Assembly: GCF_039522365.1 (NCBI RefSeq) | Contig: NZ_BAAADJ010000022.1 | Coordinates: 1 to 64,000 of the forward strand | Direction of reading: 5' to 3' | Length of the DNA: 64,000 nucleotides | From: Bacillus carboniphilus | GTDB lineage: Bacteria > Bacillota > Bacilli > Bacillales > JC228 | Part shown: positions 16,924 to 25,497 of the stretch, one piece after another | Layout: each line of letters begins with the position of its first letter | Numbering within the stretch: position 1 is the first letter of the stretch | Position numbers and translations under genes: made by a program | The notes under the pieces: model-generated | What the model was told of the DNA's origin: nothing | The model's database searches: none | Seen by the model: only the letters and a program-made list of their open reading frames with translations

Positions 16924-17625
16924 ATGAAGTTTAGAGTTAAGGGCAAACATGTCATTCTATCCCTTGTAACGATTGTATTAGGCTATATTCTTGCTTTTTC
17001 CTATGAACAGACCCAAGACAATCGAAAAAATGTGACCGTTACGTCAGATCAGTGGGAAAGAGAATTAAGTCTGAGAAATCAACTTGTTGAACTTGAGGAG
17101 TTAAATAGAAGTCTTCAACTTGAACTTGCAAACAAACAACAGCAAGTTTTAGATATAGAAAATGAGCTTGCCAATAAAGCGAATATTTATTTTAATCTGG
17201 CTGAAGATGCAAAAAAGTATCGTATGTTTTTAGGGAAAATAAAAACAAAAGGACCCGGCGTTGAAGTCACACTAGAAGATGCTGAATATAATCCCAGCGT
17301 TGACCTAATCAGTGACTATATTGTTCATGAGCATCAAGTGTTCAGAGTCATAAATGAACTATATGTTTCAGGGGCAACGGCAGTAGCTGTAAATGGGCAA
17401 AGATTAGCCCACAATTCCTACATACTGTGCGATGGACCAGTTATTACAGTTGATGGTGTCCAACATAATGCTCCCTTTGTGATATCAGCGATAGGAAACC
17501 CAGACATTCTTTTTTCTGCTTTGAATTTGTCTGGCGGAGCAATCGATACGTTGGTTTCTGAAAACATTGTCGTTAAAATGGAGAAAAAAGATCAAGTGAT
17601 TATGGAACCTATTTTAGGTGGTTAA
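16924..17625 (+). CDS. ylxW: DUF881 family protein YlxW
   Basis: YlxW belongs to the DUF881 family, found near ftsA-ftsZ in many Gram-positives; its role is not established. The 233-residue protein has one N-terminal membrane segment (about 9-25), a coiled coil (~45-90) and an extracytoplasmic DUF881 domain (~105-233), with INELYVSGATAVAVNGQR near 142. Two nearby ATGs are possible: 16918 lies too close to GAGGGA, while 16924 has 7-base spacing and is preferred. Its neighbour ylxX is a paralogue, so the pair probably arose by tandem duplication. Confidence 0.85.
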   Translation: MKFRVKGKHVILSLVTIVLGYILAFSYEQTQDNRKNVTVTSDQWERELSLRNQLVELEELNRSLQLELANKQQQVLDIENELANKANIYFNLAEDAKKYRMFLGKIKTKGPGVEVTLEDAEYNPSVDLISDYIVHEHQVFRVINELYVSGATAVAVNGQRLAHNSYILCDGPVITVDGVQHNAPFVISAIGNPDILFSALNLSGGAIDTLVSENIVVKMEKKDQVIMEPILGG

Positions 17626-17659
17626 CCTGTATGGATGAGAAAAAGAAGGATGAAGAATT

Positions 17660-18370
17660 TTGAATAAAAGAAATCTATCTTTTACCCTAATCGCCCTCTT
17701 AGTCGGTTTAATGCTAGCAATTCAGTACCAATCCATGAAGCAACCGGAAACGAGAGATACAAGGGATATTTGGCAGTTAAGAGAAGAAATTATTTATGAA
17801 AAAGAACTTCAATCAAAGTTAATTCGTGAGCTTAGACAAGTAGAAGATAGTCTAAACCAATACAGCGAGATGCAATATTACAATGAGGAAGAAGTGCTTA
17901 GAACGACATTAGACGACTTGAAAGTTGAGGCGGGTTTGACTAAGTATAGTGGCCCAGGATTAGTGATTACGATTACGCCATATTTCCAAGGAATTGAATT
18001 AGGGCAAGAAGCGGTAAAACTAACACCTGAACTACTAAAGAAATTTGTGAACGAATTAAATATGTATGGGGCAGAACACATGTCTATCCAAGGGCAAAGG
18101 GTCATTAATACAACAGTTATTCGCCAAATTAACAGGGTTACGAAAGTCGATGGTGTTTCCCTAGATGATTTTCCAGTTAAAATTCAAGTTGTTGCGCAAA
18201 ATAAAGATTTAGCAGAAAAAATATATAATCGTATACAGGCTTCCAATATTGAAGATGAATTTTTTGTGGAAGACCTAAAATTATCGGTATCAGAGGTCGT
18301 GGATGAAATAGAGCTTCCAGCCTATCTTGATTCCATTCGAATACGAAATATGGAGCCATTTGAAGAATAA
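17660..18370 (+). CDS. ylxX: DUF881 family protein YlxX
   Basis: This is the second DUF881 protein of the pair, 236 residues, with an N-terminal membrane segment (about 6-22), a coiled coil (~40-85) and an extracytoplasmic domain with MYGAEHMSIQGQRV, aligning with the equivalent block of YlxW. It starts with TTG at 17660, with AGAAGGA at 9-base spacing. The pair lies between divIB and sbp as in B. subtilis. A link to division or cell wall is likely from context only. Confidence 0.85.
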   Translation: MNKRNLSFTLIALLVGLMLAIQYQSMKQPETRDTRDIWQLREEIIYEKELQSKLIRELRQVEDSLNQYSEMQYYNEEEVLRTTLDDLKVEAGLTKYSGPGLVITITPYFQGIELGQEAVKLTPELLKKFVNELNMYGAEHMSIQGQRVINTTVIRQINRVTKVDGVSLDDFPVKIQVVAQNKDLAEKIYNRIQASNIEDEFFVEDLKLSVSEVVDEIELPAYLDSIRIRNMEPFEE

Positions 18371-18384
18371 AGGAGGAACCTTTT

Positions 18385-18747
18385 ATGTGGCTTCCCCTTT
18401 TTGGACTAATTGTTGGGGTAGTTCTAGGTTTAATGACAGATATTAAAGTTCCAGACGAATACTCCAATTATTTGTCTATTGCTGTATTAGCAGCTCTAGA
18501 TACATTGTTTGGAGGAATCCGTGCACACCTGCAAAAAGTATACGATGAGAAAGTATTCGTATCTGGATTTTTTTTCAATATAATACTTGCTGCAAGTTTA
18601 GCTTTTCTAGGTGTTCATCTTGGTGTAGACTTGTATTTAGCAGCTATTTTCGCTTTTGGTGTCCGATTATTTCAGAACATTGCGGTAATCCGAAGAATAT
18701 TGTTAAATAATTGGGCAACTAAGGGTGAAAAAAATGAAAAAATTTGA
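18385..18747 (+). CDS. sbp: Small basic protein Sbp (DUF1290)
   Basis: This 120-residue membrane protein has three to four hydrophobic segments (about 3-18, 30-45, 57-77 and 80-95) and a positively charged C-terminus. It belongs to the DUF1290 family, called sbp in B. subtilis, always upstream of ftsA. Its function is unknown. AAAGGAGGA precedes the ATG at 18385. It is separated from ftsA by 110 bases. Confidence 0.88.
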   Translation: MWLPLFGLIVGVVLGLMTDIKVPDEYSNYLSIAVLAALDTLFGGIRAHLQKVYDEKVFVSGFFFNIILAASLAFLGVHLGVDLYLAAIFAFGVRLFQNIAVIRRILLNNWATKGEKNEKI

Positions 18748-18773
18748 TTAGATATAGAGGGAATTTCCTTTAT

Positions 18774-18781
18774 TTGACGAA
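18774..18781 (+). promoter_or_regulatory. Candidate Spo0A box upstream of ftsA
   Basis: TTGACGAA contains TGACGAA (18775-18781), which fits the 0A-box consensus TGNCGAA exactly, about 77 bases before ftsA. I found no clear promoter pair around it. A 7-mer of this degeneracy occurs often by chance, so only the position favours it. Confidence 0.3.
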
Positions 18782-18857
18782 TATTTCAATATAAAAAGGT
18801 AAATTCAATTCTAATTGTTGTTCTATATAGATTAGGAGTTAAGGAGGTGCCATTAGA

Positions 18858-20141
18858 ATGAACAGCAATGAGTACTATGTAAGTTTAGACATCGGTACAT
18901 CCACCGTTAAAGTCATTATTGGCGAAATGGTGAATGACTCTTTAAATATAATTGGAGTGGGTCATGTCAAATCTGAAGGTCTACGCAAGGGCTCTATTGT
19001 AGACATTGATGAAACCGTTCATTCAATTAAAAGGGCAATTGATCAAGCAGAACGAATGATAGGGATGACCATTAAAGATGTCATAGTTGGTATCTCAGGA
19101 AACCATTGTATGCTCCTCCAATCACATGGAGTGGTTGCAGTTTCTAGTGATAACCGTGAGATTACAAATGAAGATATAGCAAGAGTAATGGATGCGGCAC
19201 AGGTAGTATCCATTCCGCCAGAAAGAGAAATCATCAATGTTATACCAAAGCAATTTATTGTTGATGGCTTAGATGAAATTAGTGACCCACGTGGAATGAT
19301 AGGTGTCCGTCTAGAAATGGAAGGAACAATTATCACCGGGTCCAAGACCATGTTACATAATATGTTGAGATGTGTAGAGAAAGCAGGACTTAATATTGTT
19401 GAAATTGTTCTGCAACCATTAGCTGCCGGTGCACTAGCACTCTCCAAAGATGAGAAAAACATGGGAGTGGTACTTGTAGATATTGGTGGTGGTTCTACAA
19501 CTCTAGCTTACTTTGAAAATGGTAGTTTAAAAGTAACTTCTGTATTACCTGTTGGTGGAGATCACATCACAAAGGACCTTTCTATCGGTCTAAAGACTAC
19601 GACAGATGATGCTGAACAAATCAAAATTAAATATGGACATGCTTTTTATGATGATGCATCTGAAGATGAGGTGTTTAGTGTTCCTATCATCGGAAGTGAT
19701 CAACATCAACAATTTAATCAATTAGAAATTTCTGATATTATTGAAGCTAGACTTGAAGAAATTTTCGATTTAATTCAGCATGAATTGAGACGACTTGGTG
19801 TAAGGGATGTCCCAGGTGGATATGTACTATCTGGGGGAGTAGCGAATCTTCCTGGTGTTTTAGAGCTTGCTCATGTCGTGTTCCAAAACAGAGTAAGAGT
19901 AGCCATTCCGGATTATATTGGAGTTAGAGAACCTCAATATACAACAGCAGTCGGTTTAATCAAATATGCTTATAAGAGTGCTAGATTACAAGGAAGAAAT
20001 GTCGGTACACAGCCGGTTCCGGTTGAAGTGGTTGAAAAGCGACAGCCTTCTAAACCTCAAGGACAATCAAAAGCACCTAGTGAATCCCAGGATAATATGT
20101 CATCTAAGATGAAGAAGTTCCTTGGTTATTTCTTCGAATAA
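18858..20141 (+). CDS. ftsA: Cell division protein FtsA
   Basis: FtsA is an actin-like ATPase that tethers FtsZ to the membrane. The 427-residue protein has the actin-fold blocks LDIGTSTVKVIIGE (residues 10-23), VLVDIGGGSTTLA (near 206-218) and a C-terminal LSGGVANLPG. It ends in the amphipathic membrane-targeting helix MKKFLGYFFE. AAGGAGG precedes the ATG. ftsZ follows after 38 bases, the universal arrangement. Confidence 0.96.
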   Translation: MNSNEYYVSLDIGTSTVKVIIGEMVNDSLNIIGVGHVKSEGLRKGSIVDIDETVHSIKRAIDQAERMIGMTIKDVIVGISGNHCMLLQSHGVVAVSSDNREITNEDIARVMDAAQVVSIPPEREIINVIPKQFIVDGLDEISDPRGMIGVRLEMEGTIITGSKTMLHNMLRCVEKAGLNIVEIVLQPLAAGALALSKDEKNMGVVLVDIGGGSTTLAYFENGSLKVTSVLPVGGDHITKDLSIGLKTTTDDAEQIKIKYGHAFYDDASEDEVFSVPIIGSDQHQQFNQLEISDIIEARLEEIFDLIQHELRRLGVRDVPGGYVLSGGVANLPGVLELAHVVFQNRVRVAIPDYIGVREPQYTTAVGLIKYAYKSARLQGRNVGTQPVPVEVVEKRQPSKPQGQSKAPSESQDNMSSKMKKFLGYFFE

Positions 20142-20179
20142 AAACCGTCATGGAATAGATCGAATTAGGAGGATTTGTC

Positions 20180-21328
20180 ATGTTAGAATTTGATACAGAA
20201 TTGGACCAATTGGCAACGATTAAAGTAATCGGCGTCGGTGGTGGCGGTAATAACGCAGTAAACCGAATGATTGAACATGGTGTTCAAGGTGTAGAATTCA
20301 TCGCCGTAAACACTGATGCACAGGCTTTAAACTTATCCAAAGCAGAAATCAAAATGCAAATTGGTGGGAAGCTAACGAGAGGACTTGGAGCGGGAGCGAA
20401 CCCAGAAGTAGGAAAGAAAGCTGCTGAAGAAAGTAAAGAGCAGCTAGAAGAAGTATTAAAAGGAGCCGATATGGTATTTGTCACTGCTGGTATGGGCGGT
20501 GGAACAGGTACAGGTGCTGCACCAGTTATTGCTCAAATCGCTAGAGATTTAGGCGCACTTACTGTAGGTGTTGTAACGAGACCGTTTACGTTTGAAGGTA
20601 GAAAGAGATCTAATCAAGCAAGTGGCGGGATTTCTTCAATGAAAGAGTCCGTTGACACACTGATTGTAATTCCAAACGACCGTCTACTTGAAATCGTAGA
20701 TAAGAGCACTCCAATGCTTGAAGCATTCCGTGAAGCGGATAATGTCCTACGTCAAGGTGTACAAGGTATCTCTGATTTAATCGCAACTCCAGGTTTAATT
20801 AACCTTGACTTTGCTGATGTAAAAACAATTATGTCTAACAAAGGGTCTGCCCTTATGGGAATCGGTGTTGCTACTGGTGAAAACAGAGCAGCTGAAGCGG
20901 CAAAGAAGGCAATCTCCAGTCCATTACTAGAAAAATCTATTGATGGAGCACAAGGTGTTCTAATGAACATTACGGGTGGAACAAACCTTAGCTTGTATGA
21001 AGTTCAAGAGGCTGCTGATATTGTAGCATCTGCTTCTGACCAAGAAGTAAATATGATCTTCGGTTCCGTTATTAACGAAAATCTTAAAGATGAAATCGTT
21101 GTAACTGTAATCGCGACAGGTTTTAATGAAGACGTTTCTCAACCGAAACCTACTCGTCCATCTTTTGGACAAGTATCAAAACCTTCATCTAGTACCCAAC
21201 CAAAACGCGAGCCTCAAAAAGATGAATATGCTGCGGAAACACAACGTTCATCGTCTGCAAGCACACAAAACGTGGAAGATACATTAGATATCCCAACGTT
21301 CTTGAGAAATCGCAATCGTAGAAGATAA
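20180..21328 (+). CDS. ftsZ: Cell division GTPase FtsZ
   Basis: FtsZ is the tubulin homologue that forms the division ring. The 382-residue protein has the GTP-binding loop [10 protein letters not shown] (near 104-113), the N-terminal [13 protein letters not shown], a variable Ser/Pro/Gln-rich linker (about 320-365) and the conserved tail DIPTFLRNR, which binds FtsA and SepF, both encoded in this window. TAGGAGG precedes the ATG at 20180. A terminator follows. Confidence 0.97.
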   Translation: MLEFDTELDQLATIKVIGVGGGGNNAVNRMIEHGVQGVEFIAVNTDAQALNLSKAEIKMQIGGKLTRGLGAGANPEVGKKAAEESKEQLEEVLKGADMVFVTAGMGGGTGTGAAPVIAQIARDLGALTVGVVTRPFTFEGRKRSNQASGGISSMKESVDTLIVIPNDRLLEIVDKSTPMLEAFREADNVLRQGVQGISDLIATPGLINLDFADVKTIMSNKGSALMGIGVATGENRAAEAAKKAISSPLLEKSIDGAQGVLMNITGGTNLSLYEVQEAADIVASASDQEVNMIFGSVINENLKDEIVVTVIATGFNEDVSQPKPTRPSFGQVSKPSSSTQPKREPQKDEYAAETQRSSSASTQNVEDTLDIPTFLRNRNRRR

Positions 21329-21349
21329 GAATAAATTGAAGTATAGAAG

Positions 21350-21380
21350 AGCCATTGGGTTAATGCCTGATGGCTTTTTT
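21350..21380 (+). terminator. Terminator of ftsAZ
   Basis: AGCCAT (21350-21355) pairs with ATGGCT (21370-21375), with further partial pairing of GGG and CC inside, followed by six T residues. Confidence 0.8.
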
Positions 21381-21406
21381 GCTGTTCTACTAACAAATTC
21401 TTCACC

Positions 21407-21492
21407 TGACAAAATAACCTAAAATATCTGAAAATTTCTCCAAGCTTAGTGACAGAAAATGACACACTTCCCAGGAATACCTACGTTATACT
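21407..21492 (+). promoter_or_regulatory. spoIIG-type Spo0A-activated promoter
   Basis: ATGACA (21459-21464) and TATACT (21487-21492) are separated by 22 bases, the unusual spacing known for the B. subtilis spoIIG promoter. Two 0A-like half-sites (TGACAGA at 21450, TGACACA at 21460) stand exactly 10 bases apart and overlap the -35. A third (TGACAAA at 21407) lies further upstream. This is the layout expected for activation by phosphorylated Spo0A of a promoter with a misplaced -35. Confidence 0.75.
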
Positions 21493-21533
21493 TTATTCAA
21501 GTAGTTTAGCCAAGCAATAAGGAGGGGGTTTAC

Positions 21534-22454
21534 CTGACCGTTTATATGGATGTGATATGGCTATTAAATTTCCTTTTTGATGTTCTTCTCCTCCTCTTTA
21601 CAGCATTACTATTAAAAGTAAAGATTCGGTTTTGGAGACTAATTGTATCTGGAATGATTGCATCTGTTACGGTATTTGGCTATATTTCATCACTCTCTTC
21701 AATTCTGTTACATCCATTGTTCAAGGTGATGTTATCATTTGTCATTATCTTTGCAGCATTCGGATACCGACGTCTCAAGTTTTTTTTACAGGCCACCATT
21801 ACTTTTTATATCACGACCTTTTTGATGGGTGGTGGACTCATAGGGTTGCATTATTTTTTTCAGTACGAATCTAAGTTTTCACAGTCACTTTTGATGGCGA
21901 GCATAAAAGGGTTTGGAGATCCTATTAGCTGGATTTTTGTCATCCTTGGATTTCCCGCACTTTGGTTTGTGACAACCAAGCAATCCGAGAAGTGGGAAAT
22001 GAGTAAAATTCGGTTTGACCAAACGGTAAAGGTTCATATTGAAATCCAACAGGTGACAGGTCAATTGACCGGTTTAGTTGATAGTGGAAACCAGGTATTT
22101 GACCCTTTATCTAAACTCCCGGTTATGTTTATCTCACCAGAAAAATTAGAAGTACCTCAAGAAGTTAAAGAAATGTCTAGGAACCCATCTAGTTACATAG
22201 AAGGGACAATAAATGTCCCAAATGGATGGGAATCAAGACTGAGAATGGTCCCTTGTCGGACGGTAGGACAAGTCGGTGATTTGTTAGTAGCTTTTAAACC
22301 TGACAACATAACGATTGAAACACAGAATGGACAAACAATGGATGTAAAAGGGCTGATTTCGTTTTCCAATCACTCCCTTTCTACTGAAGGTCTCTTTGAC
22401 GCTATTGTTCATCCTAAGATGATGACAAGAGTTCCACAATCAACCGCATCATGA
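21534..22454 (+). CDS. spoIIGA: Sporulation sigma-E processing peptidase SpoIIGA
   Basis: SpoIIGA is a membrane aspartic protease that cleaves pro-SigE after a forespore signal (SpoIIR). Five N-terminal membrane segments (about 5-150) precede a protease domain with the catalytic GLVDSGN motif. I prefer a CTG start at 21534: GGAGGGGG lies 5 bases upstream, the extra MTVY matches the B. subtilis N-terminus pattern, and the catalytic Asp then becomes residue 183, the same number as in B. subtilis. The first ATG, at 21546, is 17 bases from that site and would give 302 residues. The gene is followed by sigE. Confidence 0.9.
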   Translation: MTVYMDVIWLLNFLFDVLLLLFTALLLKVKIRFWRLIVSGMIASVTVFGYISSLSSILLHPLFKVMLSFVIIFAAFGYRRLKFFLQATITFYITTFLMGGGLIGLHYFFQYESKFSQSLLMASIKGFGDPISWIFVILGFPALWFVTTKQSEKWEMSKIRFDQTVKVHIEIQQVTGQLTGLVDSGNQVFDPLSKLPVMFISPEKLEVPQEVKEMSRNPSSYIEGTINVPNGWESRLRMVPCRTVGQVGDLLVAFKPDNITIETQNGQTMDVKGLISFSNHSLSTEGLFDAIVHPKMMTRVPQSTAS

Positions 22455-22559
22455 CCAAATGCTTACTAATACTATACGGCTCTTTGATTTTTTTTAGAAT
22501 CAAATTATAGGTAGACGAAGTAAACAATCTAGGACACTATGCTTAAAGGAGGAACAAGC

Positions 22560-23276
22560 TTGAAACTTTTCTTTCGACTACAGTATTACTGGTATAAACT
22601 CTTAATTAAATTGGGAATTAAAACGGATGAAATTTACTACATAGGCGGAAGTGAGGCTCTTCCACCTCCTTTAACGAAAGAAGAAGAAGAAATTTTATTA
22701 AAAAAATTGCCAAATGGAGATAAAACAGCTCGATCCCTTCTAATTGAAAGAAATTTAAGATTGGTTGTTTATATCGCGAGAAAGTTTGAAAATACTGGTA
22801 TCAATATTGAGGACTTGATTAGCATTGGTACAATCGGCTTGATTAAAGCGGTCAATACATTTAATCCAGAAAAGAAAATTAAGTTAGCCACCTATGCATC
22901 CCGGTGTATAGAAAATGAAATACTTATGTACTTAAGAAGGAATAATAAAATCAGATCCGAGGTCTCCTTTGATGAGCCACTGAATATTGATTGGGATGGT
23001 AACGAATTATTATTATCAGATGTGCTTGGCACAGAAGAAGATATTATTACGAAGGACCTTGAAGCGAGTGTCGACCGGAAGCTTCTGTTGAAAGCCCTCC
23101 ATCAGTTATCCGCAAGAGAAAAGCAAATTATGGAGCTTCGATTTGGTCTAGTCGGTGGTGAAGAAAAGACACAGAAAGATGTCGCTGATATGCTAGGGAT
23201 ATCTCAATCTTATATTTCAAGACTCGAAAAAAGAATTATTAAAAGACTTCAAAAAGAATTTAATAAAATGGTCTAA
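22560..23276 (+). CDS. sigE: RNA polymerase sigma-E factor, early mother cell
   Basis: SigE drives mother-cell transcription after asymmetric division. It is made as an inactive precursor and cleaved by SpoIIGA, encoded just upstream. The 238-residue protein has the membrane-associated pro-sequence (about 1-27, ending before [11 protein letters not shown]), region 2 ([23 protein letters not shown]) and region 4 with the helix-turn-helix ([20 protein letters not shown]). The TTG at 22560 has AAAGGAGG at 7-base spacing and gives the MKLFF start expected from B. subtilis; an upstream in-frame ATG at 22539 lies before that site. Confidence 0.95.
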   Translation: MKLFFRLQYYWYKLLIKLGIKTDEIYYIGGSEALPPPLTKEEEEILLKKLPNGDKTARSLLIERNLRLVVYIARKFENTGINIEDLISIGTIGLIKAVNTFNPEKKIKLATYASRCIENEILMYLRRNNKIRSEVSFDEPLNIDWDGNELLLSDVLGTEEDIITKDLEASVDRKLLLKALHQLSAREKQIMELRFGLVGGEEKTQKDVADMLGISQSYISRLEKRIIKRLQKEFNKMV

Positions 23277-23337
23277 AATCTGGTAAAAAAATTTTTCTCA
23301 TATAATATCAGTCGTATCATAGCTTGAACTATATTTA

Positions 23338-23349
23338 GAACGAATGTTC
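23338..23349. promoter_or_regulatory. LexA-box-like palindrome upstream of sigG
   Basis: GAAC-GAAT-GTTC fits the core of the Bacillus LexA box (GAAC-RNRY-GTTC) and lies 14 bases before the sigma-F/G promoter of sigG. The flanking bases deviate from the full consensus. It may be chance. Confidence 0.3.
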
Positions 23350-23362
23350 GTGTTGAACGTGT

Positions 23363-23390
23363 GCATATTTTTCCTTCCTCAGGAGATACT
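23363..23390 (+). promoter_or_regulatory. Sigma-F/sigma-G type promoter of sigG
   Basis: GCATA (23363-23367) and GGAGATACT (23382-23390) with a 14-base spacer match the forespore consensus (GYATA and GGnnAnAnT). This agrees with known SigF-directed and autoregulated expression of sigG in B. subtilis. Confidence 0.7.
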
Positions 23391-23428
23391 TATTTTTGAA
23401 CAGCAGCTCCTGTTAGGAGGGAAAAGGG

Positions 23429-24208
23429 TTGACTCGAAACAAAGTAGAAATTTGTGGTGTAGATACTTCTAAACTTCCCGTTTTAAAGAATGAGGAGATG
23501 CGCAAGTTGTTTAGGCAAATGCATGAGGGCGACTTGTCAGCAAGAGAAAAACTAGTAAACGGAAATTTAAGGTTAGTATTGAGTGTCATCCAGCGATTTA
23601 ATAACCGTGGAGAATATGTAGATGATCTTTTCCAAGTTGGATGTATCGGACTTATGAAATCCATTGATAATTTTGACCTTGGTCAGAATGTAAAGTTCTC
23701 TACGTATGCTGTTCCCATGATTATTGGGGAAATTAGGCGGTACTTACGTGATAACAATCCGATCAGGGTTTCAAGATCACTACGAGACATCGCTTATAAA
23801 GCACTCCAAGTACGAGAAAGACTGATTAGTGAGACATCAAAGGAACCGACTGCTGCGGAAATTGCGAAAGAATTAGATGTAAGTCATGAAGAAATTGTAT
23901 TTGCTTTAGATGCCATTCAAGATCCAGTCTCTTTATTTGAACCTATCTATAATGATGGGGGCGATCCAATCTATGTGATGGATCAATTAAGTGATGAAAG
24001 AAATAAAGATTCGAACTGGATTGAAGAACTAGCTTTAAGAGAAGGGATGAGACGCTTAAATGAGAGGGAAAAACTTATCCTGCGTAAACGGTTTTTCCAA
24101 GGGAAAACTCAAATGGAAGTGGCTGAGGAGATTGGAATCTCTCAAGCTCAAGTGTCTCGATTAGAAAAAGCTGCTATCAAACAAATGAATAAAAATATCC
24201 AATCATAA
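23429..24208 (+). CDS. sigG: RNA polymerase sigma-G factor, late forespore
   Basis: SigG directs late forespore transcription (small acid-soluble proteins, germination genes). The 259-residue protein is very close to the B. subtilis protein: N-terminal RNKVEICGVDTSKLPVLKN, region 2 (NLRLVLSVIQRFNNRGEYVD), region 3 and region 4 with the helix-turn-helix (EVAEEIGISQAQVSRLEKA). It starts with TTG at 23429, with TAGGAGGG upstream. Slow initiation at TTG may help limit early synthesis, but that is inference. It has its own promoter and terminator. Confidence 0.96.
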   Translation: MTRNKVEICGVDTSKLPVLKNEEMRKLFRQMHEGDLSAREKLVNGNLRLVLSVIQRFNNRGEYVDDLFQVGCIGLMKSIDNFDLGQNVKFSTYAVPMIIGEIRRYLRDNNPIRVSRSLRDIAYKALQVRERLISETSKEPTAAEIAKELDVSHEEIVFALDAIQDPVSLFEPIYNDGGDPIYVMDQLSDERNKDSNWIEELALREGMRRLNEREKLILRKRFFQGKTQMEVAEEIGISQAQVSRLEKAAIKQMNKNIQS

Positions 24209-24231
24209 AACTGCCTATTGGGCAGTTTTTT
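24208..24231 (+). terminator. Terminator of sigG
   Basis: AAACTGCC (24208-24215) pairs with GGCAGTTT (24221-24228) and runs into T residues, starting at the last base of the sigG stop codon. Confidence 0.9.
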
Positions 24232-24306
24232 ATTTTTGCCTTCATGATTAATAGTGGTGGTCTCATATATATAAAGTAGAAGACTTAACATTAGAGGAGA
24301 ATGAAA

Positions 24307-24570
24307 ATGGTGAGAATATCTGAGTTTCAAATAAAAGATGTTGTAACTGTTTCGGATGGTAAGAAACTAGGGAATATAGTGGACATTGAAATTAACGTTC
24401 AGACGGGAAAAATTGATGCTATTGTGGTGGCTAGTTCATCAAGAGTACTTGGGTTCTTCGGAAGAGATGAGGATATTGTCGTTCCTTGGAAAAACATTGT
24501 AAAAATCGGTGAGGATGTCATTTTAGTTCGCTACAAAGGTTATTCCAATTATGAAGAAGAAGAGCAGTGA
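24307..24570 (+). CDS. ylmC: YlmC/YmxH family sporulation protein (PRC-barrel)
   Basis: This 87-residue protein is a single PRC-barrel domain (SEFQIKDVVTVSDGKKLG at the start, VLGFFGRDEDIVVPW in the middle). Family members are found in spore formers and are annotated as sporulation proteins without a known mechanism. I chose the ATG at 24307 over 24301 because AGAGGAGA abuts the first but is 6-7 bases from the second. TCATGAT (about 24242) and CATATATA (about 24263) upstream could be a loose sigma-E promoter. Confidence 0.85.
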   Translation: MVRISEFQIKDVVTVSDGKKLGNIVDIEINVQTGKIDAIVVASSSRVLGFFGRDEDIVVPWKNIVKIGEDVILVRYKGYSNYEEEEQ

Positions 24571-24575
24571 GATTT

Positions 24576-24604
24576 ATGACTAGTGGGGAAGAATGTGGTA
24601 AAAT
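24576..24604 (+). promoter_or_regulatory. Promoter for the pgeF-ylmE-sepF-ylmG cluster
   Basis: ATGACT (24576-24581) and TAAAAT (24599-24604) have 17-base spacing, and the -10 is extended (TG-G before it). Confidence 0.6.
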
Positions 24605-24671
24605 AGGAATTATGTAAAATTCTATGAGCAAACTCATTTACTGCTCAACTTTTGAAGAAAGGTGAATAGTT

Positions 24672-25487
24672 ATGGAACCTTTCCAAATAAAATCCAAACA
24701 ATGGATGGCGCTAGATACATGGATGAATCAACATCCTAGTCTTGTGGCAGGTTTTACAACAAAAGATGAAGGTGTTAGCTCTTTCCCTACGGAAGCATTG
24801 AACCTCGCCTTCCATGTTAGTGATTTAGAAGAGAACGTTCAAGAAAATAGAGAGCGGTTAGCAGAACAGCTAAATTTTCCAGTCCAGCACTGGGTCAGCA
24901 CGGAGCAAGTACATGGTACTGATATTACCCTTATTAATAGCAATGACAGAGGTAAAGGAGCATATTCTCTAGAGACTTGTATCCCAAAAACGGATGGGCT
25001 GATAACCCGAGAGTCCGATGTTTTATTGACCTTATGTTATGCTGATTGTGTACCTTTGTTTTTTTTAGACCCTGACACGAAATGGATCGGTGTGGCCCAT
25101 GCGGGTTGGAAAGGTACTACTGGAAATATTGCTAGTAAAATGGTGAAAGCTTTATGTGAACAAGGTGTGAAGCTTAACCAGATTCAGGTAGCTGTCGGTC
25201 CAAGTATTTGCAAGAAATGCTACAAGGTTGATCAACGCGTCATTTCTGCTGTAAATGCTGTCCTATCTGAACATGATCCTAAACCCTATCAAGAATTAGA
25301 AGCAGGTCAATTTTCTTTAGATTTAAAGGAACTTAATGTCCAATTATTAAAAAATGCTGGAATACCTGAGACAAACATCTTGTCTACCGGTTATTGTTCT
25401 TCTTGTGATCAAAAGTTATTTTTCTCACACAGAAGGGATCAAGGAAAAACGGGTAGAATGTTAAGCTTTATTGGCTGGAGGGAGTAA
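24672..25487 (+). CDS. pgeF: Laccase-domain purine nucleoside phosphorylase/deaminase family (YlmD)
   Basis: This is a YfiH/YlmD-family protein. Family members were named polyphenol oxidase or laccase-like; studied members cleave purine nucleosides with phosphate and deaminate adenosine, and some edit peptidoglycan precursors. The 271-residue protein shows the zinc/copper-ligand patches STEQVHGTD, CYADCVPL, HAGWKGT and FFSHRRD. AAAGGTG precedes the ATG at 24672. It starts a cluster with ylmE, sepF and ylmG, the order known from B. subtilis. The true substrate here cannot be told from sequence. Confidence 0.88.
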   Translation: MEPFQIKSKQWMALDTWMNQHPSLVAGFTTKDEGVSSFPTEALNLAFHVSDLEENVQENRERLAEQLNFPVQHWVSTEQVHGTDITLINSNDRGKGAYSLETCIPKTDGLITRESDVLLTLCYADCVPLFFLDPDTKWIGVAHAGWKGTTGNIASKMVKALCEQGVKLNQIQVAVGPSICKKCYKVDQRVISAVNAVLSEHDPKPYQELEAGQFSLDLKELNVQLLKNAGIPETNILSTGYCSSCDQKLFFSHRRDQGKTGRMLSFIGWRE

Positions 25488-25497
25488 TAAACCACTT

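Noticed and set aside
18774-18795. TTGACG with TATAAA as a sigma-A promoter for ftsA
   Set aside because: The spacing is only about 10 bases, too short for polymerase.
19043-19462. Long - strand open frame antisense to ftsA
   Set aside because: Composition is that of an antisense shadow, with no start signals; ftsA is certain.
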